Source: CAYUYV01 sp964522525 (lineage in GTDB: Bacteria; Pseudomonadota; Alphaproteobacteria; JAJFIK01). Taken from it: a stretch of DNA of 64,000 nt. Location of the stretch: NCBI GenBank assembly GCA_964522525.1, contig CAZFWG010000001.1, positions 1-64,000 on the forward strand, given 5' to 3'. Below, in pieces: positions 16,106-23,719 of this stretch. The first letter of the stretch is position 1. Every line of letters begins with the position of its first letter. Under the pieces are notes generated by a model. It had not been told where the DNA came from. It did no database searches and saw only the letters and a list, made by a program, of their open reading frames with translations. The position numbers and the translations under genes are program-made.

Positions 16106-17656
16106 CTATGACGAGCGTCGATGACGCAGGGCGGCGTCGGCGGCCAGGATGCCGCCATGCATGGCCCCGGAATATCCGCCCGAGACCGTATAGGCCGAGG
16201 CGAGCCAAAGACCGTCGACCGGAGTCGCGGCGCTGGGCGGGCGACCGAACAGACGGGACGGGGTCGGACGAAAGCCATAGACCTCGCCATGGGGCGTGCC
16301 GAGCCGGGTCTTCATGGTCCGGGCATTGGCCATTTCGGCCTGGGTCACGGCGCCCGCAATGCCCGGAAAACGGCGATCGAGATCGCCCACCAGGGCCTCG
16401 ATCCATTCCTGGCGGCGGCTCCGCTCCGTGGGCTCATCGAGATCCCGCCACCAGTCGAAACGGTCCACACCGCCGATCTGCAAGAAATGCGGGTCCGTCT
16501 CGCGGTGCAATCCAGTGTCAAGGCGACTGAAATCGGCAACCACGTAAGGCGGTATGGCCCCGCTCGGCGGCTGGGCAAAGACAGCGGATGCCTTTGGAAC
16601 ATCCGCAAAACGATGGAGCGTGTCCGGATAGATGAAGGTCGAATAGGCCGACACGCCGAATTCCGAGGCCGGCCGTTCAAGCCCCAGGGAAATCGTGAAA
16701 AGGGAGATCGAGGGCTCGAACCGGTCATAGTGTTTGGCAAAGGGCGCTCGGGACGGTTCGGGGAGCATGGCCTCCAGGTGATCGGGCGAGGTGCCGCCGA
16801 AGATCATGGGCGCCAGCACTTCTTTTTCCGTACCCGTCTCGTCCCGGTAGGCAACACCCGCCGCCCGTCCGTCTGCGTCGAGGAGAATGCGGGTCACGTC
16901 GGTCTTGCGCCTCAGGACGCCGCCATGGTCCTTGATGCGATGGACGAGGGCCAGGGTCAGCGCCTGGGAACCACCGCGCACATAGTAGGAACCGCTCTCC
17001 ACATACCGGGACCAGACGCCGCCATAGAGCACGAAGGACAGATCGCCCGGATCATCGTCGAAATAGAAAAGGGGGCCACCGAGAACGAACTTGATGGCCT
17101 CGTCATTGCCGAAAATGGCGTCGAGCCGGTCGCCCAGGGACCGCCGCGTCTCGGCCATCAGTTCGAACAGGCGCCCGGAGAAAACGAGACCGGTCAAGGC
17201 GGAAAGACCCCGCGCGCCCATGGACTCCAGATCCGCGAGGCTGTGGTGAAGGCGGCCGATCTCGTCGAAATAGCGGTCCAGTGCCTGCTGACTGTGGGGC
17301 AGGGCGGCCTTGAGCGCGGCCCGGGTGGCGTCCAGACCGTGGGGCACCTGGACGGGGGCCGGGAGACCGGCCGCGCGGACCTCGTAGAAGATGTCGCTGG
17401 TGACCGGATCGACCGCACCCTGAAGGCCGAGCCGGGCAAAAGCGCCATGGGGACTGAAGATCGTGTCCCCGTCGGTGTCATGGAGGGAGGCCTCCATGGT
17501 CACCGCGCCGTGACGGTAGGTGGTGGCCGCCCCGCCAAAATTGGCGAGGCGTTCCAACACCAGAACACGCTTGCCCCTTTGGGCCAGGACCGTGGCGGCC
17601 GACAGGGCACCGACGCCCGAGCCGATGACTATTGCGTCAAAGCTGTCCGTCTCCAT
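16106..17656 (-). CDS. FAD-dependent phytoene desaturase-like/CrtISO-type oxidoreductase
   Basis: 516 residues with an N-terminal FAD dinucleotide-binding motif IVIGSGVGALSAATVLAQRG (~10-29) and VLVLERLANFGGAATTY, and the C-terminal FAD motif with GLWLASAYTVSGGYSGAMHGG (~485). The class includes carotenoid desaturases/isomerases and retinol saturases. No other carotenoid gene is nearby, so pigment synthesis is not supported here and the substrate is open. Standard length for the family. Confidence 0.8.
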   Translation of the reverse strand: METDSFDAIVIGSGVGALSAATVLAQRGKRVLVLERLANFGGAATTYRHGAVTMEASLHDTDGDTIFSPHGAFARLGLQGAVDPVTSDIFYEVRAAGLPAPVQVPHGLDATRAALKAALPHSQQALDRYFDEIGRLHHSLADLESMGARGLSALTGLVFSGRLFELMAETRRSLGDRLDAIFGNDEAIKFVLGGPLFYFDDDPGDLSFVLYGGVWSRYVESGSYYVRGGSQALTLALVHRIKDHGGVLRRKTDVTRILLDADGRAAGVAYRDETGTEKEVLAPMIFGGTSPDHLEAMLPEPSRAPFAKHYDRFEPSISLFTISLGLERPASEFGVSAYSTFIYPDTLHRFADVPKASAVFAQPPSGAIPPYVVADFSRLDTGLHRETDPHFLQIGGVDRFDWWRDLDEPTERSRRQEWIEALVGDLDRRFPGIAGAVTQAEMANARTMKTRLGTPHGEVYGFRPTPSRLFGRPPSAATPVDGLWLASAYTVSGGYSGAMHGGILAADAALRHRRSS

Positions 17657-17729
17657 GATGTGTTTTCTCCCTCATTTGTCTCTTTATTCTCGTTGTTGAG
17701 GCGTCCTCTCGGGAGGCCAAGGGGATCCG

Positions 17730-18104
17730 TCAGTGATGGTGTTCCGCGGCCTCCGCCTCGGCCTTGTCCTTGTGGATCGTGCCGGCCGGATGTTCGGCCG
17801 GCGCGTAGATCGTGAAGAGTTTCAGGGGCACGCTTCCGGTATTGGTGAAGTTATGCTCCGTACCCGCTGGAACGACAACGAGGCTGCCCGGTCCGACCGT
17901 GCTCTTGGCCCCGTCGAGCAAAGCCTCTCCTTCACCTTCAAGAAAGACCAGTACCTGATCCAGATCGTGGGTCTCAAGCCCGATGTCGTCTCCAGGCTCG
18001 ACGCTCATCAGCACGAGCTGACTATGGGCGTTGGTCGTCAACTCCTTGCGGAAAAACGCGTTTTCCCGAGTTAGACGAAAGATATCCTCATTGAAGCTCG
18101 TCAT
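17730..18104 (-). CDS. Small cupin protein
   Basis: A 124-residue single-domain cupin. Cupin motif 1 is seen as GDDIGLETHDLDQVLVFLEGEGEA (~40-63, with fewer His than usual) and motif 2 as GSLVVVPAGTEHNFTNTG (~77-94). The C-terminus ends in HHH. AAAGGAG lies 8 bases before ATG 18104; an earlier GTG/ATG at 18146 is less likely. It is probably a metal-binding small-molecule or oxidative-stress-related protein; no substrate can be given. Confidence 0.8.
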   Translation of the reverse strand: MTSFNEDIFRLTRENAFFRKELTTNAHSQLVLMSVEPGDDIGLETHDLDQVLVFLEGEGEALLDGAKSTVGPGSLVVVPAGTEHNFTNTGSVPLKLFTIYAPAEHPAGTIHKDKAEAEAAEHHH

Positions 18105-18451
18105 GGTGCGTACTCCTTTCTGGGTACTCAGGTGTCCAAAGTGCAAAACTCACTATAAAAGATCTGTAGAGAGATTTTTGACCTGAATCCCGATGCGATG
18201 ATCCGCCGCAATGGACGGCTAGAGCGGGCTTGCAGGATCGGATGGGGTCGCCCGATTTGCTGGCTTTCCCTTACCGCATTCAGGGGCTCTCCACGGCGAA
18301 GGGCCAGCACCGGCCCATGCTCGCCTCATCTATATACGGTCCCACTCTCTTCGATCCAACGGATAGTCCGGTGCAGTTTTGATCGGAAAAAACGATGGCG
18401 GATTGCGTGCCTCCAGACCCCGCCGTCCGCGGTCGGTCGGCGCCGGGTTTC
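18105..18451. other. Intergenic region between cupin and sigma factor genes
   Basis: 347 bases. I see no gene. The AT-rich stretch near 18145-18180 just upstream of the cupin is the likely cupin promoter region; the rest is the 3' side of the sigma factor gene without a clear terminator. Confidence 0.5.
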
Positions 18452-19717
18452 TTAAGGGACAGAAAGAATTTCCTGCCGCCGGCGCTGAAGAAAGCGTTGG
18501 ACGGGGACGGAAAACGTTTCGCTGGCTGCACGCTCAAACGCGGCCGCCGCTTCCGGTCTGCGCCCGACCATGACCAGGATTTCGCCCCGAGCGAGATGAA
18601 GGGGACCATAACCATCGAGCATCGGATCGGCTGCCAGTTCTTCAAGACGTTGCAGGGCTTCGGCCCGAGCACCCCCGTGGGCCTTGGCGACACAGGCATG
18701 GATCGCGACGATGGGGGAGTGCGTCTGCGCTTCCAAGGCGCTGTAAAGAGTGCAGATCGCCGGCCAGTCCGTGGTCTCGAAAGAGGGCGCGGTGGCATAG
18801 GCCGCCGCGATGGCGGCTTCGAGATGGTAAGTGGAGGGCCGTTCCGTTTTTCGGGCCTTGGCCAGGTAGCGTACACCCCGCCGAATGAGGGAGGCATCCC
18901 AGCGGGTTCGGTTTTGATCCTTGAACAGAATGGGTCCACCCGTGTCGTTGATCCGCGCTGTCAGGCGGGAGGTCTGAAAACAAAGCAGGGCGGCGAGCGC
19001 CTGGCCGTCGGGCCGGGTTGTCGCCTTGCGGGTCACCAGGAGTTCTGCCAGTCGCAACGCCTCGCGGCAGAGGTCGCCAAGGATCAGGCGATCCCCGGTG
19101 CGTGGTGCATAACCGATGCTGAACAACAGATAGATCGTGCGGTAAATCGCATCGAGACGCGCCTTGAGATCAAAAAGAGACATGGGCGGTGTGAACGGCA
19201 AACCGGTCGACTTGAGTTTGCGTTTGATGCGCGCGAGGCGCTGGCCGACCGTCGCTTCCCTGGCCAGGAAAACCGAGGCGATTTCCCGCGCGGTGAAGCC
19301 ACCGGCGAGTTTCAAGGTCAGGGTCGATTGCTCGATCGGTGAAAGCCTGGGATCACAACACAGCACAATGAGGCGAAGTTCCGGATCGGGAATGTCGGCT
19401 GTGTGGACTTGTCCGTCCGTCGGTCCCGTGGTGCCATCCACGGTTTCCTCCCAGGCCGTTTCCCGACCTTCCCGGCGCAGACGATCAATGGCCTTGTTCC
19501 GGGCGACCCGGTTTAGCCAAGCACCCGGATTGTCGGGAATTCCCTGGTGGGACCAGCTCGCCAGCGCATCGAGGATCGCGTCCTGGGTCACGTCTTCGGC
19601 GAGGTCGAGGCCGCTTGGCCCGAACCGTGCAACGAGGCCCGCCATCAGGCGGCCTCGTTGCCGGCGGATCAGGCGATCAAGCACCTGGTGCACTTCACTT
19701 GTGTGGTCTTCGGACAT
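18452..19717 (-). CDS. ECF42-like RNA polymerase sigma factor with C-terminal TPR-like extension (DUF6596)
   Basis: 421 residues. Sigma region 2 (DLAEDVTQDAILDALASW, ~38-55, and WLNRVARNKAIDRLRR) and region 4 (ARLSP..LTLKLAGGFTAREIASVFL, ~140-160, with VGQRLARIKRKL) are clear. They are followed by a roughly 230-residue extension of helical, TPR-like character (YLLFSIGY, AAYATAPSFETTDWPAICTLYSALE, GGARAEALQRLEELA) typical of ECF41/ECF42-type sigmas lacking an anti-sigma gene. The upstream YCII/DGPF gene, only 6 bases away, is the signature partner of ECF42. It directs a small stress-type regulon and presumably its own operon. Confidence 0.88.
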   Translation of the reverse strand: MSEDHTSEVHQVLDRLIRRQRGRLMAGLVARFGPSGLDLAEDVTQDAILDALASWSHQGIPDNPGAWLNRVARNKAIDRLRREGRETAWEETVDGTTGPTDGQVHTADIPDPELRLIVLCCDPRLSPIEQSTLTLKLAGGFTAREIASVFLAREATVGQRLARIKRKLKSTGLPFTPPMSLFDLKARLDAIYRTIYLLFSIGYAPRTGDRLILGDLCREALRLAELLVTRKATTRPDGQALAALLCFQTSRLTARINDTGGPILFKDQNRTRWDASLIRRGVRYLAKARKTERPSTYHLEAAIAAAYATAPSFETTDWPAICTLYSALEAQTHSPIVAIHACVAKAHGGARAEALQRLEELAADPMLDGYGPLHLARGEILVMVGRRPEAAAAFERAASETFSVPVQRFLQRRRQEILSVP

Positions 19718-19723
19718 CAGGTC

Positions 19724-20074
19724 TCACACATCATGGATTTCACGGATCTCCAGGCGTGTGTTGTGCGTCATGTGCGGGTGCGTCTTTGCGATGCGCACGG
19801 CGTCATCATAGTCCTTTGCCTTGATGATCATGATACCACCGAGAATTTCCGCCAGCTCCGTCGACGGACTGTCATGAACCGTCACACCATCGGATCCGGT
19901 CGTCAGTGTTCGGCCAGGCTCATCGGCCAGTTTGTGGCCGCCAACATATACGCCGTCCGCCATCAGCTTTTGAACCCAGGCGACATAGTCCTTGACGATC
20001 TCCATATAGTCGTCTTCCCGGACATCGCTGTAGCGATCCCGCGCATGGGGCAGGAGAAGGACATATTGTTTCAT
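19724..20074 (-). CDS. YCII/DGPF-domain protein, ECF42 partner
   Basis: A 116-residue YCII-related protein: MKQYVLLL, DYVAWVQKLMADGVYVGG, LTTGSDGVTVHDSP near 75 and an ILGGIMIIKAKDYDDAV core, ending in RLEIREI. It precedes the ECF42-like sigma gene in one transcript. DGPF proteins are the conserved companions and main targets of ECF42 sigmas; their activity is unknown. GAGGAAG lies 6 bases before ATG 20074. I searched the leader for the TGTCGA-type ECF42 promoter on the minus strand and did not find a convincing copy. Confidence 0.85.
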   Translation of the reverse strand: MKQYVLLLPHARDRYSDVREDDYMEIVKDYVAWVQKLMADGVYVGGHKLADEPGRTLTTGSDGVTVHDSPSTELAEILGGIMIIKAKDYDDAVRIAKTHPHMTHNTRLEIREIHDV

Positions 20075-20292
20075 CACGCACTTCCTCTTCGTCATGGTTG
20101 AAGCGAAGCGCTCCGGAAACCCGGGACAAGGCCTCTGCGCGGAGCGTCTTCCCTTCCTTGTCGAATGACGGCCCACGATTTTGACAGGAGCCCCGGTTTT
20201 TTTCTCCGTGTTTCGCGCCCCCTCATCCCGTGACAGACTGGATGGTTGATGCGGTCGTGACCGCTTGAGGGTCTGAATTCGGAGAAAGGTCC

Positions 20293-22812
20293 ATGAAACA
20301 AGGGATTTGGGTCGGTATCGGGCTGGCCGGCATGACGGGGCTGGTTGCCATTTTGGTTGCCGTGGGTCTTCATCTACAAGCTGCGGACGAGCCCAAAGCG
20401 CCTGTGACCTTTGGAAGCCTCACCGACGGGCTGAGGCGCCATGACGGCCTTTTCACCCTCTATACGGATGAAGACGCCAATCGCGTGTTGATGACCTTGC
20501 CGCCGCCCGATCCGCAGACGGGTGTCAGCGCGGAGGTCATCCATGTCAGTTACTTGCGCTCCGGCCTTGGGTCCAATCCGGTGGGCCTTGATCGGGGGCG
20601 CGGCGGTGATCCCCAGATCCTGCGTTTTGAGGTGCTGGGGGGAAAGGTCCATGCCGTGGCCCTCAACACCCGCTTCGTCGCCCGGAGCGCTGACCCGCTT
20701 GAGCGGCGCGCAACCGAGGAATCCTTCGCGCGTTCGGTCGTCTGGACGACGGACATTGTGGCGCGTGCGGATGATGGGCGCCTGCTCATTGACCTCAAGG
20801 GGCTGCTTGCTCTTGATACCGTCGGCGTTGCCGCGCGCCTTTCCGAGCGGGGGCAGGGCACCTTCAGCCTCGATGCGGGGCGCAGCGCGCCCTATGCCCG
20901 CGAGACATTGGCCTTCCCGGACAATGTGGAGTTCGAGGCTCAACTGACCTTCAGCGGCAAGAAACCGGGTTCTGAAGTGCGCGCCACGGCACCGGTGCCG
21001 GAGGCCCTGACCTTCACCATGCATCATTCGCTGGTGCGCCTGCCCGATGACGGTTTTGCGCAGCGCAGGAGCGACCCCCGGGTGGGGGCGGTCGCCCTTC
21101 CGATCGCCGACTATGCCGCCGGCCTCGACGAGGCGATCGAACGGCGGGTCGTGCTGCGTCATCGGTTGGAAAAGGTCAATCCCGATGCGGAACGTTCTCC
21201 GGTCAAGGAACCAATTGTCTTTTATCTCGATCCAGGCGCGCCCGAACCCGTGCGCTCGGCCCTTCTTGAGGGGGCCCGGTGGTGGGCGGCGGGTTTCGAG
21301 GCGGCGGGCTTCGAGGATGCCTATCGCGTCGAGCTTCTGCCCGACGGCGCCCATCCCCTGGATGCCCGGTACAATGTGATCCAATGGGTTCATCGCCAGA
21401 CGCGGGGCTGGTCCTACGGCAGCCCGATCTATGACCCCCGCACCGGGGAGATCATCAAGGCCGTGATCACCCTGGGATCGCTGCGCGTCCGACATGACCG
21501 GCGCATCTTCGAAGGCCTTCTGGATGCGGAGCGCACGGGCAAGGGGGGTGCGGATGATCCCGTGGAAATCGCGCTTTCGCGCCTGCGCCAGCTCTCCGCC
21601 CATGAGGTGGGGCATGGTCTTGGCTTTGCCCACAACATGGCGGCCAGTGCGGACAATCGGGCCTCCGTGATGGACTATCCCGCGCCTTGGGTCCAGGTCA
21701 CACAAGCCGGCGATCTTGATTTCTCGCAAGCCTATGGCGTGGGGATCGGTCCCTGGGACGTGCTTACCCTTCGCTATGTCTATGAAGATTTGGGGACCGG
21801 GACGGATGAAGAGGCAGGTCTTGACGTCATCGCGAGGGAAGCCGTCGAGACCCGGCTGTTCGTGACGGATCCCCATTCGCGGCCCGTCAGCGGCGCCCAT
21901 CCCCGGGGCAGCGTTTGGGACAATGGTTCGGATGCGGTTGAAGAGCTCCGCCAGGTGATGGCGGTCCGGCAGGTGGCGCTTGCGGATTTCGGTCTCGCCA
22001 ATCTCCCGGAAGGGGCGCCCGTTTCCGAATTGCGGGAGATCCTGGTCCCCATCTATCTCTTCCACCGCTATCAGGTGGCCGCGGCCGCCAAATTCGTCGG
22101 CGGCATGACCTTTTACTATGCGGTGAAGGGCGATGGGGCGGAAGCGATGAGCCCCGTACCGCCCGATGATCAACGCCGGGCGCTCAACACCCTGACGGCA
22201 ACCCTTGAACCGGCGTTTCTGGCGCTCCCCGATGCCCTGTCCCGGGTTCTGGGACCGCAACATCAGAGTTGGTTCGATTCCCGCTATGACCGGGATGATT
22301 TCCGCAGTGACGCCTTTCCCCTGTTCGATGAAGCCCAGGCCGCCCGTGTCGCGGCCGGCATGACCTTTGATGCCCTGTTGAACCGGGAACGGATGATGCG
22401 GCTTGCTCATTTCCATAGAAGCGATCCGCAATTTCCCTCCGCCGGCGAAGTGTTGGAAACGATCGGCCAGACTGTGTTGGCCGAAGACCCCGCGGCCGAT
22501 GGCCACCCTCTGCGCGAGGTTGTCATCCGCCGCTATGTCTCGGGCCTGATCGGTCTTGCGGGCACGGCTGAACCCGGTCTCGCGGCGATCGTCGAGGGGT
22601 ATCTTGAGGGCTTGTCCGGACGGCTCGAGGGGCACCCCGTTCTGCCCCCCCATCAGGCGCAGGCCCTGCGGCGGCAGATTCGCCGGTTCCTGGATCGACC
22701 CGTCGTGGCGGTGGCGTCGGTCGACACCCATCCGCCGACGCCGCCCGGCAGTCCGATCGGCGGGCTTATGGCCTGTGACAGCTGTTGGTTCTGTGACCTG
22801 CCGATCCGGTGA
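20293..22812 (+). CDS. Exported zinc-dependent metalloprotease (DUF5117/DUF4953 type)
   Basis: 839 residues. An N-terminal signal anchor or signal peptide (residues 5-28) is followed by the N-terminal DUF5117-like region and a metzincin-type catalytic domain with the zinc motif HEVGHGLGFAH at 437-447 and a downstream Met-turn-like VMDYPAP (~460). The C-terminal part is helical. The protein ends in an unusual Cys/Trp-rich tail, ACDSCWFCDLPIR, with CxxC. Family members are bacterial secreted or periplasmic proteases of unknown substrate. Preceded by GGAGAAAGG. It diverges from the YCII gene across 218 bases. Confidence 0.85.
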   Translation: MKQGIWVGIGLAGMTGLVAILVAVGLHLQAADEPKAPVTFGSLTDGLRRHDGLFTLYTDEDANRVLMTLPPPDPQTGVSAEVIHVSYLRSGLGSNPVGLDRGRGGDPQILRFEVLGGKVHAVALNTRFVARSADPLERRATEESFARSVVWTTDIVARADDGRLLIDLKGLLALDTVGVAARLSERGQGTFSLDAGRSAPYARETLAFPDNVEFEAQLTFSGKKPGSEVRATAPVPEALTFTMHHSLVRLPDDGFAQRRSDPRVGAVALPIADYAAGLDEAIERRVVLRHRLEKVNPDAERSPVKEPIVFYLDPGAPEPVRSALLEGARWWAAGFEAAGFEDAYRVELLPDGAHPLDARYNVIQWVHRQTRGWSYGSPIYDPRTGEIIKAVITLGSLRVRHDRRIFEGLLDAERTGKGGADDPVEIALSRLRQLSAHEVGHGLGFAHNMAASADNRASVMDYPAPWVQVTQAGDLDFSQAYGVGIGPWDVLTLRYVYEDLGTGTDEEAGLDVIAREAVETRLFVTDPHSRPVSGAHPRGSVWDNGSDAVEELRQVMAVRQVALADFGLANLPEGAPVSELREILVPIYLFHRYQVAAAAKFVGGMTFYYAVKGDGAEAMSPVPPDDQRRALNTLTATLEPAFLALPDALSRVLGPQHQSWFDSRYDRDDFRSDAFPLFDEAQAARVAAGMTFDALLNRERMMRLAHFHRSDPQFPSAGEVLETIGQTVLAEDPAADGHPLREVVIRRYVSGLIGLAGTAEPGLAAIVEGYLEGLSGRLEGHPVLPPHQAQALRRQIRRFLDRPVVAVASVDTHPPTPPGSPIGGLMACDSCWFCDLPIR

Positions 22813-23230
22813 GGGCGGAACATGACCGGTGACGAGACAAGGCCCGAGCCGGCAATCGGAAGGGCCAAAGAGAAACGTGGTGCGCAAATCTGCACCCGTG
22901 CGGCAGATTCCAAGAGGACACGCCAAGGCCCTCATGTTCTTTCTTTGTTCGACACGAAGGGCTCCAAAGCAGGGGGCACCGGATGCTCTCTTGGTAACCC
23001 GACGGCGTCTTGCCTCGCTTGAGAGAAAGGCGCACTCTGCACGGGTGTTGTTTGCCGCGAAGATGCCGTGCCCTATCCTTATCTTGCAGACGGGTGAGGG
23101 GTGATGGGCAGCGTGATGATCGACGGATGATTGTCCTTTTGCGGATGATAAAGATGGAAGTGAGGGTCCGAAGCCGGTTCATGAAACCCGCAGGCATGGA
23201 ACCCCGAGACGAGGAGAGAGGAGCGTCCCG
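22813..23230. other. Intergenic region upstream of the molybdenum hydroxylase operon
   Basis: 418 bases without a convincing gene. One hairpin is possible, AATCTGC (22887-22893) with GCAGATT (22903-22909). No T-run follows, so I see no clear terminator for the metalloprotease gene. The operon promoter should lie in the right half. Confidence 0.5.
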
Positions 23231-23719
23231 ATGACTGATCTGACCGTCAATGGCCGAAAGGTCAGTATTCAAAGTCCACCGGACACCCCCTTGTTGTGGG
23301 TGGTCCGGGACGAGTTGAAACTCAAGGGAACGAAATTCGGCTGCGGCATTGCCCAATGCGGTGCCTGTACGGTCCATGTGGATGGCGTGGCGATCCGCTC
23401 CTGCATCACCGCCGTGGGTGATGTGGCGGGCAGTGCGGTGACGACCATCGAAGGTCTTTCGGCGGATGGCCCCCATCCCTTGCAAACGGCCTGGATCGAA
23501 GAGCAGGTGCCCCAATGCGGCTATTGCCAGTCGGGGCAGATCATGCAGGCGGCCAGCATGCTCCAAACGAAACCATCGCCCACGGATGATGATATCAATG
23601 GCGTGATGAGCGGCAATCTGTGCCGCTGCATGGCCTATGTGCGCATTAAGAAAGCGATCAAGAAGGCGGCCGCCGCCATGGAAGCGGCACCGAGCGAAGG
23701 GGAGGCGACCAATGGCTGA
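23231..23719 (+). CDS. (2Fe-2S) subunit of a molybdenum hydroxylase (IorA/CoxS type)
   Basis: 162 residues with the two [2Fe-2S] domains of xanthine dehydrogenase-family small subunits: the plant-type site CGIAQCGACTVHVDG...C (~38-58) and the helical site QCGYCQSGQI (~97) plus CRC (~137). It transfers electrons from the Mo centre of the large subunit encoded next. The large-subunit start overlaps its last 8 bases. Closest to the two-subunit isoquinoline 1-oxidoreductase/aldehyde dehydrogenase group, which uses no FAD subunit. GAGAGGAG precedes the ATG. Confidence 0.9.
   Translation: MTDLTVNGRKVSIQSPPDTPLLWVVRDELKLKGTKFGCGIAQCGACTVHVDGVAIRSCITAVGDVAGSAVTTIEGLSADGPHPLQTAWIEEQVPQCGYCQSGQIMQAASMLQTKPSPTDDDINGVMSGNLCRCMAYVRIKKAIKKAAAAMEAAPSEGEATNG

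Noticed and set aside
16121..17815. Plus-strand open frame over the CrtI-like gene
   Set aside because: The minus-strand protein has intact FAD motifs; the antisense product is low-complexity.
20374..22935. Very long open frame antisense to the zinc metalloprotease
   Set aside because: Composition is Arg/Gly/Pro/His-rich without domains or a Shine-Dalgarno; it is a by-product of high GC codon use on the real gene.
22829..23104. Small ORF upstream of the molybdenum hydroxylase
   Set aside because: Arg-rich, no start context and no domain.
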